Source: a virus
IMG/VR virus record: IMGVR_UViG_3300020463_001342
Coordinates: 1-26,811 of that record
DNA length: 26,811 bases
Strand: one strand, 5' to 3'
Shown piece after piece: positions 17,232 through 23,993 of this stretch. Below the pieces are notes generated by a model. The model was not told where the DNA came from, ran no database searches, and saw nothing but the letters and a program-made list of their open reading frames with translations. Numbering within the stretch: position 1 is the first letter of the stretch; every line of letters starts with the position of its first letter. The position numbers and the translations under genes were made by a program.

Positions 17232-18340
17232 CTTATAATGTCTATTTTGTCCATATTTTCTTCGTTCCAAATCTCTGGTTCTTTTCGAACTCTACCTTCT
17301 GCAATCATTTTATCATATCTTTTGGTTGCATACTTTTTCCACCATGTGATTACATTCTCTAATTCAAATCTATCAAAGTTGACTGCTTTCTCTAGTGTCT
17401 CAGTTTTACCGAGTAAAACATCTTTTACATTTGCATATCCATACTCACTCATATAAAATCTTTTTTGTGTGGTCACATCACTTGCACCATTTATTTTATT
17501 GCAGAATAATTCATATGCTTTTTCATCATGTTGTTTCAGACTTGATTTTATAATCCCGACCATTTTGGTTTGCATTTTTAATTTACGACTTGATGCACCT
17601 TTGTGTATTAGTTCTTCCCCGCCATTCTTTTCCGTAAACCAATCACGCATTTCTGGATATATTTCGTCACCAAGTGTCAGTAAAAACTTAGACATAGTAT
17701 CTCCTTTGTATCTAAGGAAAGGTTTCATACCGTCATACATAGACGCACCTTTTATATTACCATACAAAGATGTCGTTTCAAATAAACAAAATTTAGTTTT
17801 GTATTTTTGGTTTAACATTCTGCGACTATCGTGCGAACAACAAATAGATGCAAGTAATTTACCACCAAGATAATTGAATCCAAAGGGTTGTACGGGAACT
17901 ATATTAAATCCCATGATTGCATGTTTGTTAAATATATCTAAATCTGGTGTTCCCCCGAGATAATCGTTTCTTGGTTTAGAGTTGATAAGTGGTGAACCAA
18001 AACGAATAAATCCTACAATAGTATTGGTGTTGGTTTCTTTAACTACCATCTTATGTGTCTTGCCTGGATTTTCATCTGGACTAAACGATGCAGTTTTTTC
18101 TAGTAGATTATCAAATAATTCCAGTGGTATTGATGTAACCTTAAAATCCATGTCTTGTGGATGCATATCATATGACTTAAACATTTCATCTTCGTCTGTA
18201 AATCCAAACAAAGGAGTTGGTAAGTTTTTAATTCTTTCTATTTTTCTTGCACGAAAATAATCGTCAATGCGATTGAAATCTTGGAAGTATTCAATAAATT
18301 TAGTTGCAGAATAGATTGCGTCTTCTTTATTTAATATCAT
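17228..18340 (-). CDS. DUF4338/DruA-like protein with GNAT-like core (tentative)
   Basis: 370 aa from the ATG at 18340; an upstream TTG reading (18400) starts in the promoter's -35 box and is rejected. The core pattern VGFIRFGSP, then MGFNIVPVQPFGFNYLGGKLLASI, then KYKTKFCLFETTSLYGNIKGASMYDGM resembles DUF4338, the family of Druantia protein DruA (motif order: GFG strand, NLAS/LGGKLLA helix, Y-x-LLETxxx-x-GxxY). The strand-helix layout also resembles an acyltransferase. A C-terminal domain (residues 225-370) is basic and helical. It is the first gene of the minus cluster leading to two glycosyltransferases and gp47. DruA has anti-phage roles in bacteria; why a phage would carry a relative is unknown. 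Confidence 0.6.
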   Translation of the reverse strand: MILNKEDAIYSATKFIEYFQDFNRIDDYFRARKIERIKNLPTPLFGFTDEDEMFKSYDMHPQDMDFKVTSIPLELFDNLLEKTASFSPDENPGKTHKMVVKETNTNTIVGFIRFGSPLINSKPRNDYLGGTPDLDIFNKHAIMGFNIVPVQPFGFNYLGGKLLASICCSHDSRRMLNQKYKTKFCLFETTSLYGNIKGASMYDGMKPFLRYKGDTMSKFLLTLGDEIYPEMRDWFTEKNGGEELIHKGASSRKLKMQTKMVGIIKSSLKQHDEKAYELFCNKINGASDVTTQKRFYMSEYGYANVKDVLLGKTETLEKAVNFDRFELENVITWWKKYATKRYDKMIAEGRVRKEPEIWNEENMDKIDIIR

Positions 18341-18371
18341 ATATAATATATAGCATTTTCCTATCTTGCAC

Positions 18372-18400
18372 ATTATACCTATCAAAACAACTAATGTCAA
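18372..18400 (-). promoter_or_regulatory. Early promoter for the DruA-like gene cluster
   Basis: Minus strand: TTGACA (18400-18395), 17 bp, TATAAT (18377-18372). The leader is about 25 nt to the ATG at 18340. It faces away from the late promoter at 18413-18420, which is only 12 bp from the -35 box. Confidence 0.85.
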
Positions 18401-18412
18401 CCATTAAAAACT

Positions 18413-18420
18413 TATAAATA
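18413..18420 (+). promoter_or_regulatory. T4-type late promoter of the tail-tube-like gene
   Basis: TATAAATA on the plus strand with five nt (AGAGT) before the ATG at 18426. In T4, late transcripts start about 6 nt after this box, so the ATG would be at or next to +1. Confidence 0.8.
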
Positions 18421-18425
18421 AGAGT

Positions 18426-18971
18426 ATGCCTATTAATACTACAAACATTACTACGCAAGTTGAAGACCAAGAACTAACGACTAATTTAAATTACTTGCAA
18501 CCCACTGGTTTTAAACTACTAATAGACCGTGCAAAGTATCCTAATCTAGAATACTTCTGTCAGTCCGTAGACCATCCTAGTGTCAGTGTAAATGAAGTAC
18601 CTTTACCAGTAAGAAGAATAACTTCTGTACCTTTGCCTGGCGACAAAATTACACATAACGAAATAGGATTTAATATTATTCTAGATGAAGAAATGACTGG
18701 ATATAATGAAATGTATAGTTGGTTGCAAAGATTAGTTAATGAAGCACAAGTGTCTCCCGTACAAAGAGATACAAAGTTTCCAACTTACGCAGATATTACA
18801 CTTATGATTTTATCGAGTCATAATAATGCAACTCAAAAAATTAAATACAATGACTGTCTACCTACTAATTTAGGTGGTATACAGTTTACCACAACAACTG
18901 GTAATGTGACCTATCTTACTTTTACTGCAAGTTTTAGGTTCTCTACCTTCGAAATAATTAAACAAACATGA
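18426..18971 (+). CDS. Tail tube-like structural protein (T4 gp19 fold)
   Basis: 181 aa. The C-terminal part, IKYNDCLPTNLGGIQF...YLTFTASFRF, lines up with the end of T4 tail tube protein gp19 (LWPTNVGELQL...FEVTLAL). The N-terminal part has LDR-like LQPTGFKLLIDRAKYPN and VPLPVRRITSVPLPGDK. gp19-type folds also occur in baseplate tube proteins gp48 and gp54, so it may be the main tube subunit or a baseplate paralogue. It is the first plus-strand gene, behind a late promoter as expected for structural proteins. No earlier in-frame start is possible (stop at 18405). It overlaps the next gene by 4 nt. Confidence 0.8.
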   Translation: MPINTTNITTQVEDQELTTNLNYLQPTGFKLLIDRAKYPNLEYFCQSVDHPSVSVNEVPLPVRRITSVPLPGDKITHNEIGFNIILDEEMTGYNEMYSWLQRLVNEAQVSPVQRDTKFPTYADITLMILSSHNNATQKIKYNDCLPTNLGGIQFTTTTGNVTYLTFTASFRFSTFEIIKQT

Positions 18972-20047
18972 AAATAATAAAAACAACAACTCCATTAGAT
19001 ACTGTAGAGTATGATGATGACTATCCACAAAATTTAGAACCTACAGATATTGTAGAAATATTTGAAACTCCTTTAACTGGTTCTTACAACTGGGACTACA
19101 CTGTCCAAGATAATCGTATAAAAAAATTATATGAGTTAGGAAAACAACTAAATTGGAATGCAGAAGTCGATGTAGATTGGACTCCAGAAATGATTGAAAC
19201 GCCTAAAGATGTATTTGAGTTTGAAGATAGTCAATGGGGTAAACATCCAGAATATAAAACTTGGGATAAGATGAGACGTAAAGAATTTTTACAAGACTTA
19301 AACAGTTGGTCAGTTAGTCAGTTTTTACATGGAGAACAAGGTGCATTGTTAGTTGCAAGTCAATTAGCATCATGCGCCCCTACCTTCAATGCAAAACTAT
19401 ATGCAGCTTCTCAGACCTTTGATGAAGCAAGACATGTTGAAGCATTCAATAAATATATACAAACTCGTTTAAGAAAAAGTTGGCCTGTGGGTCGTGCATT
19501 AAAAGGTTTATTAGATAAAATACTTACTGACCCTAGATGGGATTTAAAGTTTATTGGTATGCAAGTAGTAATTGAAGGACTTGCACTTGCAGCTTTTCAG
19601 GCTGCAAAAGATAATACTCGTGACCCAGTGTTTAAAGAAATGTTAGAATACATTATAAGAGACGAAGCACGTCATGTGACTTTTGGTATAAACTATCTTA
19701 CTGAGTTTGTACAAACATTGTCAGAAGAAGAACAAATAGATAGAGCTAAGTTTGCATTAGAAGCATGTACAGTGAGTAGAAATAGATTAAGACCATACGA
19801 TGTCTGGGAAATGTATGGAATGAACTTAGAGGAAACCGAAGAATATCAAAAGGAAGAAATTTTCCAAACACAATTTCAAGATGTATTGTTTAGTAGAATA
19901 ATGCCTAATCTCAAAAAAATAGGATTATTGCGAGACGAATTGATACCTGAATACGATAAACTAGGTGTTATGGGTTATGCAAAAGGCGATAGTGATTATG
20001 AAACAAGTTGGGAGGAACTTAGTAAACCGTTAAAGGAGGCGATATGA
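18968..20047 (+). CDS. Ferritin-like di-iron oxidase/oxygenase
   Basis: 359 aa. Four-helix di-iron carboxylate protein with a complete ligand set: E123 (HGEQGALL), E153 and H156 (FDEARHVEAF), E203 (VVIEGLALAAF), E233 and H236 (RDEARHVTFG). This E...DEARH...E...DEARH pattern fits R2-like oxidases, N-oxygenases and related ferritin-like enzymes, rather than a ribonucleotide reductase R2: the radical tyrosine position is not evident and the C-terminus lacks an R1-binding tail that I recognise. The substrate is unknown. It overlaps the tube gene (ATGA) and lies behind the late promoter at 18413, so it should be made late together with virion proteins. Confidence 0.82.
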   Translation: MKIIKTTTPLDTVEYDDDYPQNLEPTDIVEIFETPLTGSYNWDYTVQDNRIKKLYELGKQLNWNAEVDVDWTPEMIETPKDVFEFEDSQWGKHPEYKTWDKMRRKEFLQDLNSWSVSQFLHGEQGALLVASQLASCAPTFNAKLYAASQTFDEARHVEAFNKYIQTRLRKSWPVGRALKGLLDKILTDPRWDLKFIGMQVVIEGLALAAFQAAKDNTRDPVFKEMLEYIIRDEARHVTFGINYLTEFVQTLSEEEQIDRAKFALEACTVSRNRLRPYDVWEMYGMNLEETEEYQKEEIFQTQFQDVLFSRIMPNLKKIGLLRDELIPEYDKLGVMGYAKGDSDYETSWEELSKPLKEAI

Positions 20048-20244
20048 CAAGTGAAATAATTGATGTATTAATTAAACAATGTGAAGCAGGAATAGAAAGA
20101 CACAAAATGAATGTTCGTGTCTTAACAGAAAAAAATGTTGGTCTTGCTGAACATGGTGATTTGATGATAACTATAGAAAGTGAATTAGATAAAATTGCAC
20201 ACTTTGAAGATAGACTAGAAGTATTAAAAAAACACTTTACATAA
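20044..20244 (+). CDS. Small helical protein, unknown
   Basis: 66 aa. It begins MTSEIIDVLIKQCEAGIERHK and continues with amphipathic helix, ending DKIAHFEDRLEVLKKHF; probably an antiparallel helical hairpin or coiled-coil dimer. A very strong Shine-Dalgarno (AAAGGAGG) lies 6 nt before the ATG, inside the 3' end of the oxidase gene, and the start shares an ATGA overlap with its stop. This suggests it is made in larger amount than the oxidase. Possible structural or oxidase-partner protein; no family recognised. The uvsY promoter begins inside its last codons. Confidence 0.8.
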   Translation: MTSEIIDVLIKQCEAGIERHKMNVRVLTEKNVGLAEHGDLMITIESELDKIAHFEDRLEVLKKHFT

Positions 20245-20264
20245 TCTGTTAGATACTGTATAAT
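20236..20264 (+). promoter_or_regulatory. Early promoter of uvsY
   Basis: TTTACA (20236-20241), 17 bp, TATAAT (20259-20264), then 8 nt to the uvsY ATG at 20273. Spacing is the same as for gene 43 and the AEP-like primase, so the message should be nearly leaderless. Confidence 0.8.
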
Positions 20265-20272
20265 ATACGGTT

Positions 20273-20722
20273 ATGATTGACTTAGATACTATATTAGCTG
20301 AGTGGAAAGAAGATTCCAAAATACCCAAAAATGAATTAGACGAGGCGTCTCGTAAGACTCCTGAACTGCATCATAAGTATTTGTCGTATCTTTCTGGAAT
20401 GAAACTCAGATTAAAAAGAACAGAATTTGAACAAAAGAACTTATTGAAAGATAAGTGGTTGTACTATGAGGGTAAAATGTCTCAAGAAGATATTGAATCC
20501 AAGGGGTGGAAACCTGACCCTTATGATGGTCTTGTTATCACAACAAAGGGTCAAAAAGAAAACTGGTATGATACTGATAAAGAAATTCAAGACTCGGAAC
20601 TTAAAATACAGTACCTTACGACTTGTATAGATACATTAACTGAGATTGTAAACAATGTCACATGGAGACATCAGACTATAAGTAATATGATAAAATGGAG
20701 GCAGTTTGAAACTGGTATTTGA
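20273..20722 (+). CDS. uvsY: Recombination mediator UvsY
   Basis: 149 aa (T4 UvsY is 137). It loads UvsX on gp32-coated single-stranded DNA. The N-terminal MIDLDTILAEWKEDSKI, the basic helix KLRLKRTEFEQKNLLKDK with WLYYEGKMS, and the C-terminal WRHQTISNMIKWRQFETG follow the T4 protein's layout (helix, YYSG-like turn, IKHIQDMRAFEAG end). The stop overlaps the uvsW ATG (TGATG). No Shine-Dalgarno is visible, in keeping with a leaderless message. Confidence 0.93.
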   Translation: MIDLDTILAEWKEDSKIPKNELDEASRKTPELHHKYLSYLSGMKLRLKRTEFEQKNLLKDKWLYYEGKMSQEDIESKGWKPDPYDGLVITTKGQKENWYDTDKEIQDSELKIQYLTTCIDTLTEIVNNVTWRHQTISNMIKWRQFETGI

Positions 20723-22218
20723 TGAGACCCGCAAATACTATTCAAGTTGGTCTCAAAGACCATTCTATGATGTTGATAGACTGCGAAGGTCATCAACTCA
20801 AAGAACTATCTGAATACTTTTCTTTTTTTGTTCCTGGCCATAGATATATGCCTGCATTTAAACGTAGGGTGTGGGATGGGAAAATTCGTTTATTTAATCA
20901 AATGACTCGTGAACTCAATACGGGTCTATATCCACATCTTAAAAAATTTGCATTGGATAGAATGTATCCCGTACAATTAGTTGACAATGATGAGTTCGGA
21001 CATCCCGAAATAAAAAATAAAATACAACATAAGTCCTTAGTTAAATATCTTGACAGTCTCGATGCACCATTCGAAATAAGAGATTATCAATATGATGCAA
21101 TTTCATATGGTATAGAAAACAAAAGATGTTTATTATTATCACCGACTGGTAGTGGTAAGTCGTTTATCATTTATAATTTATTACGTTGGTATGCGGATAA
21201 TCATGATAAAAAGATGTTAGTTATTGTTCCCACAACAAGTCTAGTAGAACAGTTATATAAAGATTTTTATGAATATGGATTAGATGTAGAGAATGAAGTA
21301 CATCGTATTTATTCTGGTAAAGATAAGGTTACTGATAAAAGAATTATAATCTCTACATGGCAATCTATCTACCGTCTTAAGTTTGATTGGTTTGAACAAT
21401 TTGGTGCAGTCTTTGGAGACGAAGTGCATTTATTTAAAGCAAAATCTTTAACTGGTGTAATGAATAAATGTAAGAATGCAGAGTATCGTTTTGGTACTAC
21501 GGGTACACTGGACGGTACGGAAACAAATAAACTAGTTCTAGAGGGATTGTTTGGATTGACTCATAAAGTAATTGCAACTCGAGATTTACAAGTCCGTGGT
21601 ACACTTGCGGGACTTGATATTAATGTAATACTTCTTAGATATCATAATGATGTATGTCATATGATGAAAGGTAAAACTTATGCAGAAGAAGTAGATTATA
21701 TCGTAAGACACGAAAAAAGAAACAACTTTATTAAGAATATGACTTTAGATTTGAAAGGTAATACTTTAGTGTTGTTTCAATATGTAGAAAAACACGGTAA
21801 AGAATTGTTTGAAATAATTCGTAAAGGTGCAGAAAAAGACCGAAAAGTATTTTATGTATCTGGTGAAGTAGATGCAAAAGACCGAGAACAAATTCGTGGG
21901 ATTGTAGAGTCACAGAAAAACGCAATAATTGTTGCGTCCCTCGGTACGTTTAGTACGGGGATAAATATTAAGAACTTGCATAATATTGTTTTTGCAAGTC
22001 CAAGTAAAAGTCAGATAAAAGTATTACAGTCAATTGGTCGTGGGTTAAGACAATCAGATGACGGTAGTAATACAACTTTATATGATATTGCAGATGATAT
22101 GCATATTAAGTCACATAAAAACTTTACTTTGCGTCATTCTGGAGAAAGAATAAAGATATATGCAAAAGAACAGTTTCCTTATAAACTGATTCCTATTGAT
22201 TTAAAAAATGATAAATAA
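20722..22218 (+). CDS. uvsW: UvsW helicase
   Basis: 498 aa (T4 UvsW is 503). Superfamily 2 helicase that unwinds branched DNA and R-loops and shifts replication from origin- to recombination-dependent mode. Motifs: IRDYQYDAISYGI (Q-like), Walker A LLLSPTGSGKSFIIY (near residue 143), VIVPTTSLVEQ, motif II GDEVHLFK, motif III GTTGTLDG, motif V ASLGTFSTGINIKNL and motif VI QSIGRGLRQ. The N-terminal domain with PGHRYMPAFKRRVWDGKIRLFN is typical of UvsW. The start is the ATG at 20722, which overlaps the uvsY stop; the preceding TTG is not needed. Confidence 0.97.
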   Translation: MRPANTIQVGLKDHSMMLIDCEGHQLKELSEYFSFFVPGHRYMPAFKRRVWDGKIRLFNQMTRELNTGLYPHLKKFALDRMYPVQLVDNDEFGHPEIKNKIQHKSLVKYLDSLDAPFEIRDYQYDAISYGIENKRCLLLSPTGSGKSFIIYNLLRWYADNHDKKMLVIVPTTSLVEQLYKDFYEYGLDVENEVHRIYSGKDKVTDKRIIISTWQSIYRLKFDWFEQFGAVFGDEVHLFKAKSLTGVMNKCKNAEYRFGTTGTLDGTETNKLVLEGLFGLTHKVIATRDLQVRGTLAGLDINVILLRYHNDVCHMMKGKTYAEEVDYIVRHEKRNNFIKNMTLDLKGNTLVLFQYVEKHGKELFEIIRKGAEKDRKVFYVSGEVDAKDREQIRGIVESQKNAIIVASLGTFSTGINIKNLHNIVFASPSKSQIKVLQSIGRGLRQSDDGSNTTLYDIADDMHIKSHKNFTLRHSGERIKIYAKEQFPYKLIPIDLKNDK

Positions 22219-22732
22219 AGGTATGGACGATATAAAAGAAAGACATGTCGGTGATGTCCGACAATTTAAACTTGCATCTGGTGACGAGATTATTTGTGAA
22301 GTAATTGAATGGAACGACCCATACAGTACTGATGCAACTCGTCAAGAAGAAATCATAATTAGAAAATCTGCGAAAATGGTTTACATGAAAACAACTACGG
22401 GGTTTCCTTTTTATACAATGAGACCTTATATGGTATACCAAGATAGTCTTACTAGTGTTGTTGCATTGAATTCTTATCATATCATAAGTATTGCAACTCC
22501 ACCAGATTACTTAATCATGCAGTGGGAAGAAGCACTTGAAGACATGCAGGCTACTCATGAAGATAGAGTTCGCAACTGGAAAGATGCGGAAGCAGCTACT
22601 CGTGAAGGTAGAATTCAAGAATATGTAGATGGATTAGTTGAAGGACTAAAAGATGACTCAAAAGAACTTGCGGAAACGATGGGTAAATTATTATTCTTTC
22701 CCACCCGTGATGAGGACGAGAAATTACACTAA
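22208..22732 (+). CDS. Conserved phage protein with Sm-like N-terminal domain
   Basis: 174 aa. Residues 15-100 alternate hydrophobic strands with turns (RQFKLASGDEIICEVIEWN, then EEIIIRKSAKMVYMK, then YHIISIATPPDYL), a pattern of a five-strand Sm/LSm-like barrel. The C-terminal half is a long acidic helix (MQWEEALEDMQATHEDRVRNW...). The gene follows uvsW with 11-nt overlap; a second ATG at 22223 could be the real start. Similar proteins occur after uvsW in marine T4-like phages as far as I recall. Fold assignment is by strand pattern; RNA binding is only inferred. Confidence 0.75.
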   Translation: MINKGMDDIKERHVGDVRQFKLASGDEIICEVIEWNDPYSTDATRQEEIIIRKSAKMVYMKTTTGFPFYTMRPYMVYQDSLTSVVALNSYHIISIATPPDYLIMQWEEALEDMQATHEDRVRNWKDAEAATREGRIQEYVDGLVEGLKDDSKELAETMGKLLFFPTRDEDEKLH

Positions 22733-22760
22733 CATATACGGCGGGGGCGATGTAGCCAAG

Positions 22761-22789
22761 ATTATATACTATGAAACAAGAATTGTCAA
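22761..22789 (-). promoter_or_regulatory. Minus-strand early promoter directed against the uvsW cluster
   Basis: Minus strand: TTGACA (22789-22784), 17 bp, TATAAT (22766-22761). A transcript would start near 22754 and run antisense into the 3' end of the Sm-like gene and uvsW. No minus-strand gene is apparent there. Confidence 0.7.
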
Positions 22790-22804
22790 GAACTAATTTA
22801 ATTA

Positions 22805-22833
22805 TTGACTAAATATGTTTTGTAGAGTATAAT
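22805..22833 (+). promoter_or_regulatory. Early promoter of gene 55
   Basis: TTGACT (22805-22810), 17 bp, TATAAT (22828-22833). The sequence after the -10 box (ACACAACA) is identical to that at gene 43, but here the next codon is ATT, in frame with the gene 55 ATG at 22860, so the leader is about 20 nt. Confidence 0.85.
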
Positions 22834-22859
22834 ACACAACAATTAATAATGGATATATT

Positions 22860-23486
22860 ATGTCAGAATCACAGAAGAAAATAAAACCACAAGATAAACC
22901 ACACTATGTAAATAACAAGGAGTTTTCTCTTGCGGTAGTAGATTATTGCAATAGATTACAAAAAGCACAAAAACAAAAATCCAAAAAAAATCCTATAGTA
23001 GATGATTATATTGCAGAATGTTTTCTTAAAATTGCAGAAGGATTATCGCACAAATCAAACTTCATTCGATATACTTATCGAGAAGAAATGGTTATGGATG
23101 CAGTAGAAAATTGTTTAAAAGCAATTAAAAACTATGATATAGAAACTGCAACAAGAACTGGTACACCAAATGCATTTGCATACTTTACGCAGATATCTTG
23201 GTATGCATTCTTGCGTAGAATAGATAAAGAAAAGAAACAACAAGACATTAAATTAAAATACATGGCAAATATTGATTACGAAGACGCAGTTGATAATGCG
23301 GGCGGTAATCAACAATCAGATGAAGCGGGACAACACTTAGTTGATACTCTAAGGGCAAAAATAGATGATATCAAAGGTGCTGACCGTTATTGGAAAGATG
23401 TAGTGACCGAAGAAAAGAAAAAAAGAAAAAGAAGAACGGTCAATGTTGATTCTGATTTAAAGAATTTTTTATCGGATGAGTCTTAA
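22860..23486 (+). CDS. 55: Late-transcription sigma factor, T4 gp55
   Basis: 208 aa (T4 gp55 is 185). It directs host RNA polymerase to TATAAATA promoters, assisted by the gp45 clamp. Characteristic segments: HYVNNKEFSLAVVDYCNRLQ at the N-terminus, DDYIAECFLKIAEGLSHKSNF, YREEMVMDAVENCLKAIKNY and NAFAYFTQISWYAFLRRIDKE, the region-2-like DNA and core-polymerase contact. The C-terminus has a basic patch (EEKKKRKRRTVNVD) and ends DLKNFLSDES, comparable to the clamp-binding tail of gp55. An early promoter lies upstream. The late promoter at 23499 starts 13 nt after the stop. Confidence 0.95.
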   Translation: MSESQKKIKPQDKPHYVNNKEFSLAVVDYCNRLQKAQKQKSKKNPIVDDYIAECFLKIAEGLSHKSNFIRYTYREEMVMDAVENCLKAIKNYDIETATRTGTPNAFAYFTQISWYAFLRRIDKEKKQQDIKLKYMANIDYEDAVDNAGGNQQSDEAGQHLVDTLRAKIDDIKGADRYWKDVVTEEKKKRKRRTVNVDSDLKNFLSDES

Positions 23487-23498
23487 AAAACTTATTTG

Positions 23499-23506
23499 TA
23501 TAAATA
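23499..23506 (+). promoter_or_regulatory. T4-type late promoter before the riboswitch unit
   Basis: TATAAATA on the plus strand. The transcript should start near 23512 and carry a leader of about 260 nt that includes the glutamine aptamer, then the YRG-repeat peptide gene. Confidence 0.8.
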
Positions 23507-23568
23507 ATACTGAATACTGAATACGCCGCCCAAGGGGGGTGTATAGCTTAGGCTAGGTATTCAGACTT

Positions 23569-23705
23569 CGTTCATCTTATATTTTATATAAGACGGAAGT
23601 AGGAAAACTTGAAAACCTCTCACTATCCAGTGAGGCAAGCTAGTACCTTCTTTTTGGGTCAATAAATCCAGAAGGGAACGAGACCGACAGTTTACCGAAG
23701 GAACG
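23569..23705 (+). promoter_or_regulatory. Glutamine riboswitch (glnA / Downstream-peptide type) with enlarged P3
   Basis: The conserved core of the glutamine aptamer is present in order. P1 is CGTTC (23569-23573) with GAACG (23701-23705). P2 is TCTTATA (23575-23581) with TATAAGA (23587-23593). Then comes CGGAAGTAGG (23594-23603), the internal-loop signature. P3 is GG (23602-23603) plus AAACT (23605-23609) pairing with AGTTT (23689-23693) plus CC (23695-23696), followed by CCGAAGGAACG. The P3 loop is expanded to 79 nt and contains two hairpins: CTCAC/GTGAG (23619-23634) and CCTTCT/AGAAGG (23646-23675). Upstream, an 8-bp helix CTGAATAC/GTATTCAG (23517-23524 with 23557-23564) precedes the aptamer. 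Downstream, a GAAA-capped hairpin (23721-23734) leads to the ribosome site GGAGGG (23759-23764). Confidence 0.9.
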
Positions 23706-23771
23706 CTATGAGAAGGGTGTACAACGAAAGTTGTATGTACGAAATCGATTAGAAAACTGGAGGGCGAACCG

Positions 23772-23942
23772 ATGTACTACAGAGGTATCAAACAAACTCC
23801 CGAAAATACTGCAAAGGATAAAAAGAAAAAATCCATTGCGGGAATTTATCGTGGGATTAAACATGATGTTATTAAATCTGACAAGTCTGCATCCAAGGTA
23901 AAATCACAAAGTGGTATTTATCGTGGTGTTAAACATGGTTAA
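23772..23942 (+). CDS. 56-aa YRG-repeat protein (DUF4278-like)
   Basis: A short basic protein starting MYYRGIKQTPENTAKDK. The motif YRGIK(H)/YRGVKH occurs three times: residues 3-6, GIYRGIKH in the middle and GIYRGVKH at the C-terminus, joined by lysine-rich linkers. YRG-containing short domains occur in DUF4278 proteins of cyanobacteria, a family that includes the PII-interacting regulator PirA. The Shine-Dalgarno GGAGGG lies 7 nt before the ATG and a strong terminator follows 24 nt after the stop. A glutamine riboswitch in its leader links it to nitrogen status. Possible role: interaction with a host nitrogen regulator or glutamine synthetase; this is inference. Confidence 0.85.
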   Translation: MYYRGIKQTPENTAKDKKKKSIAGIYRGIKHDVIKSDKSASKVKSQSGIYRGVKHG

Positions 23943-23966
23943 GATTTAATCTTGTATCAAAAACAA

Positions 23967-23993
23967 GGGGGACTTAACATCCCCCTTTTTTTT
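23967..23993. terminator. Bidirectional intrinsic terminator
   Basis: GGGGG (23967-23971), 9-nt loop, CCCCC (23981-23985), then eight T on the plus strand. The minus strand reads CCCCCTTGTTTTT after the stem, so it can also stop minus transcripts. The T-tract overlaps the stop codon of the minus-strand gene at 23992. Confidence 0.9.

Noticed and set aside
18341-18400. N-terminal extension of the DruA-like protein
   Set aside because: It would start at a TTG that is the promoter's -35 box and run through the -10 box.
22193-22480. 95-aa minus-strand reading frame
   Set aside because: Fully antisense to the Sm-like gene and rich in unlikely residues; treated as a shadow even though a minus promoter lies upstream.
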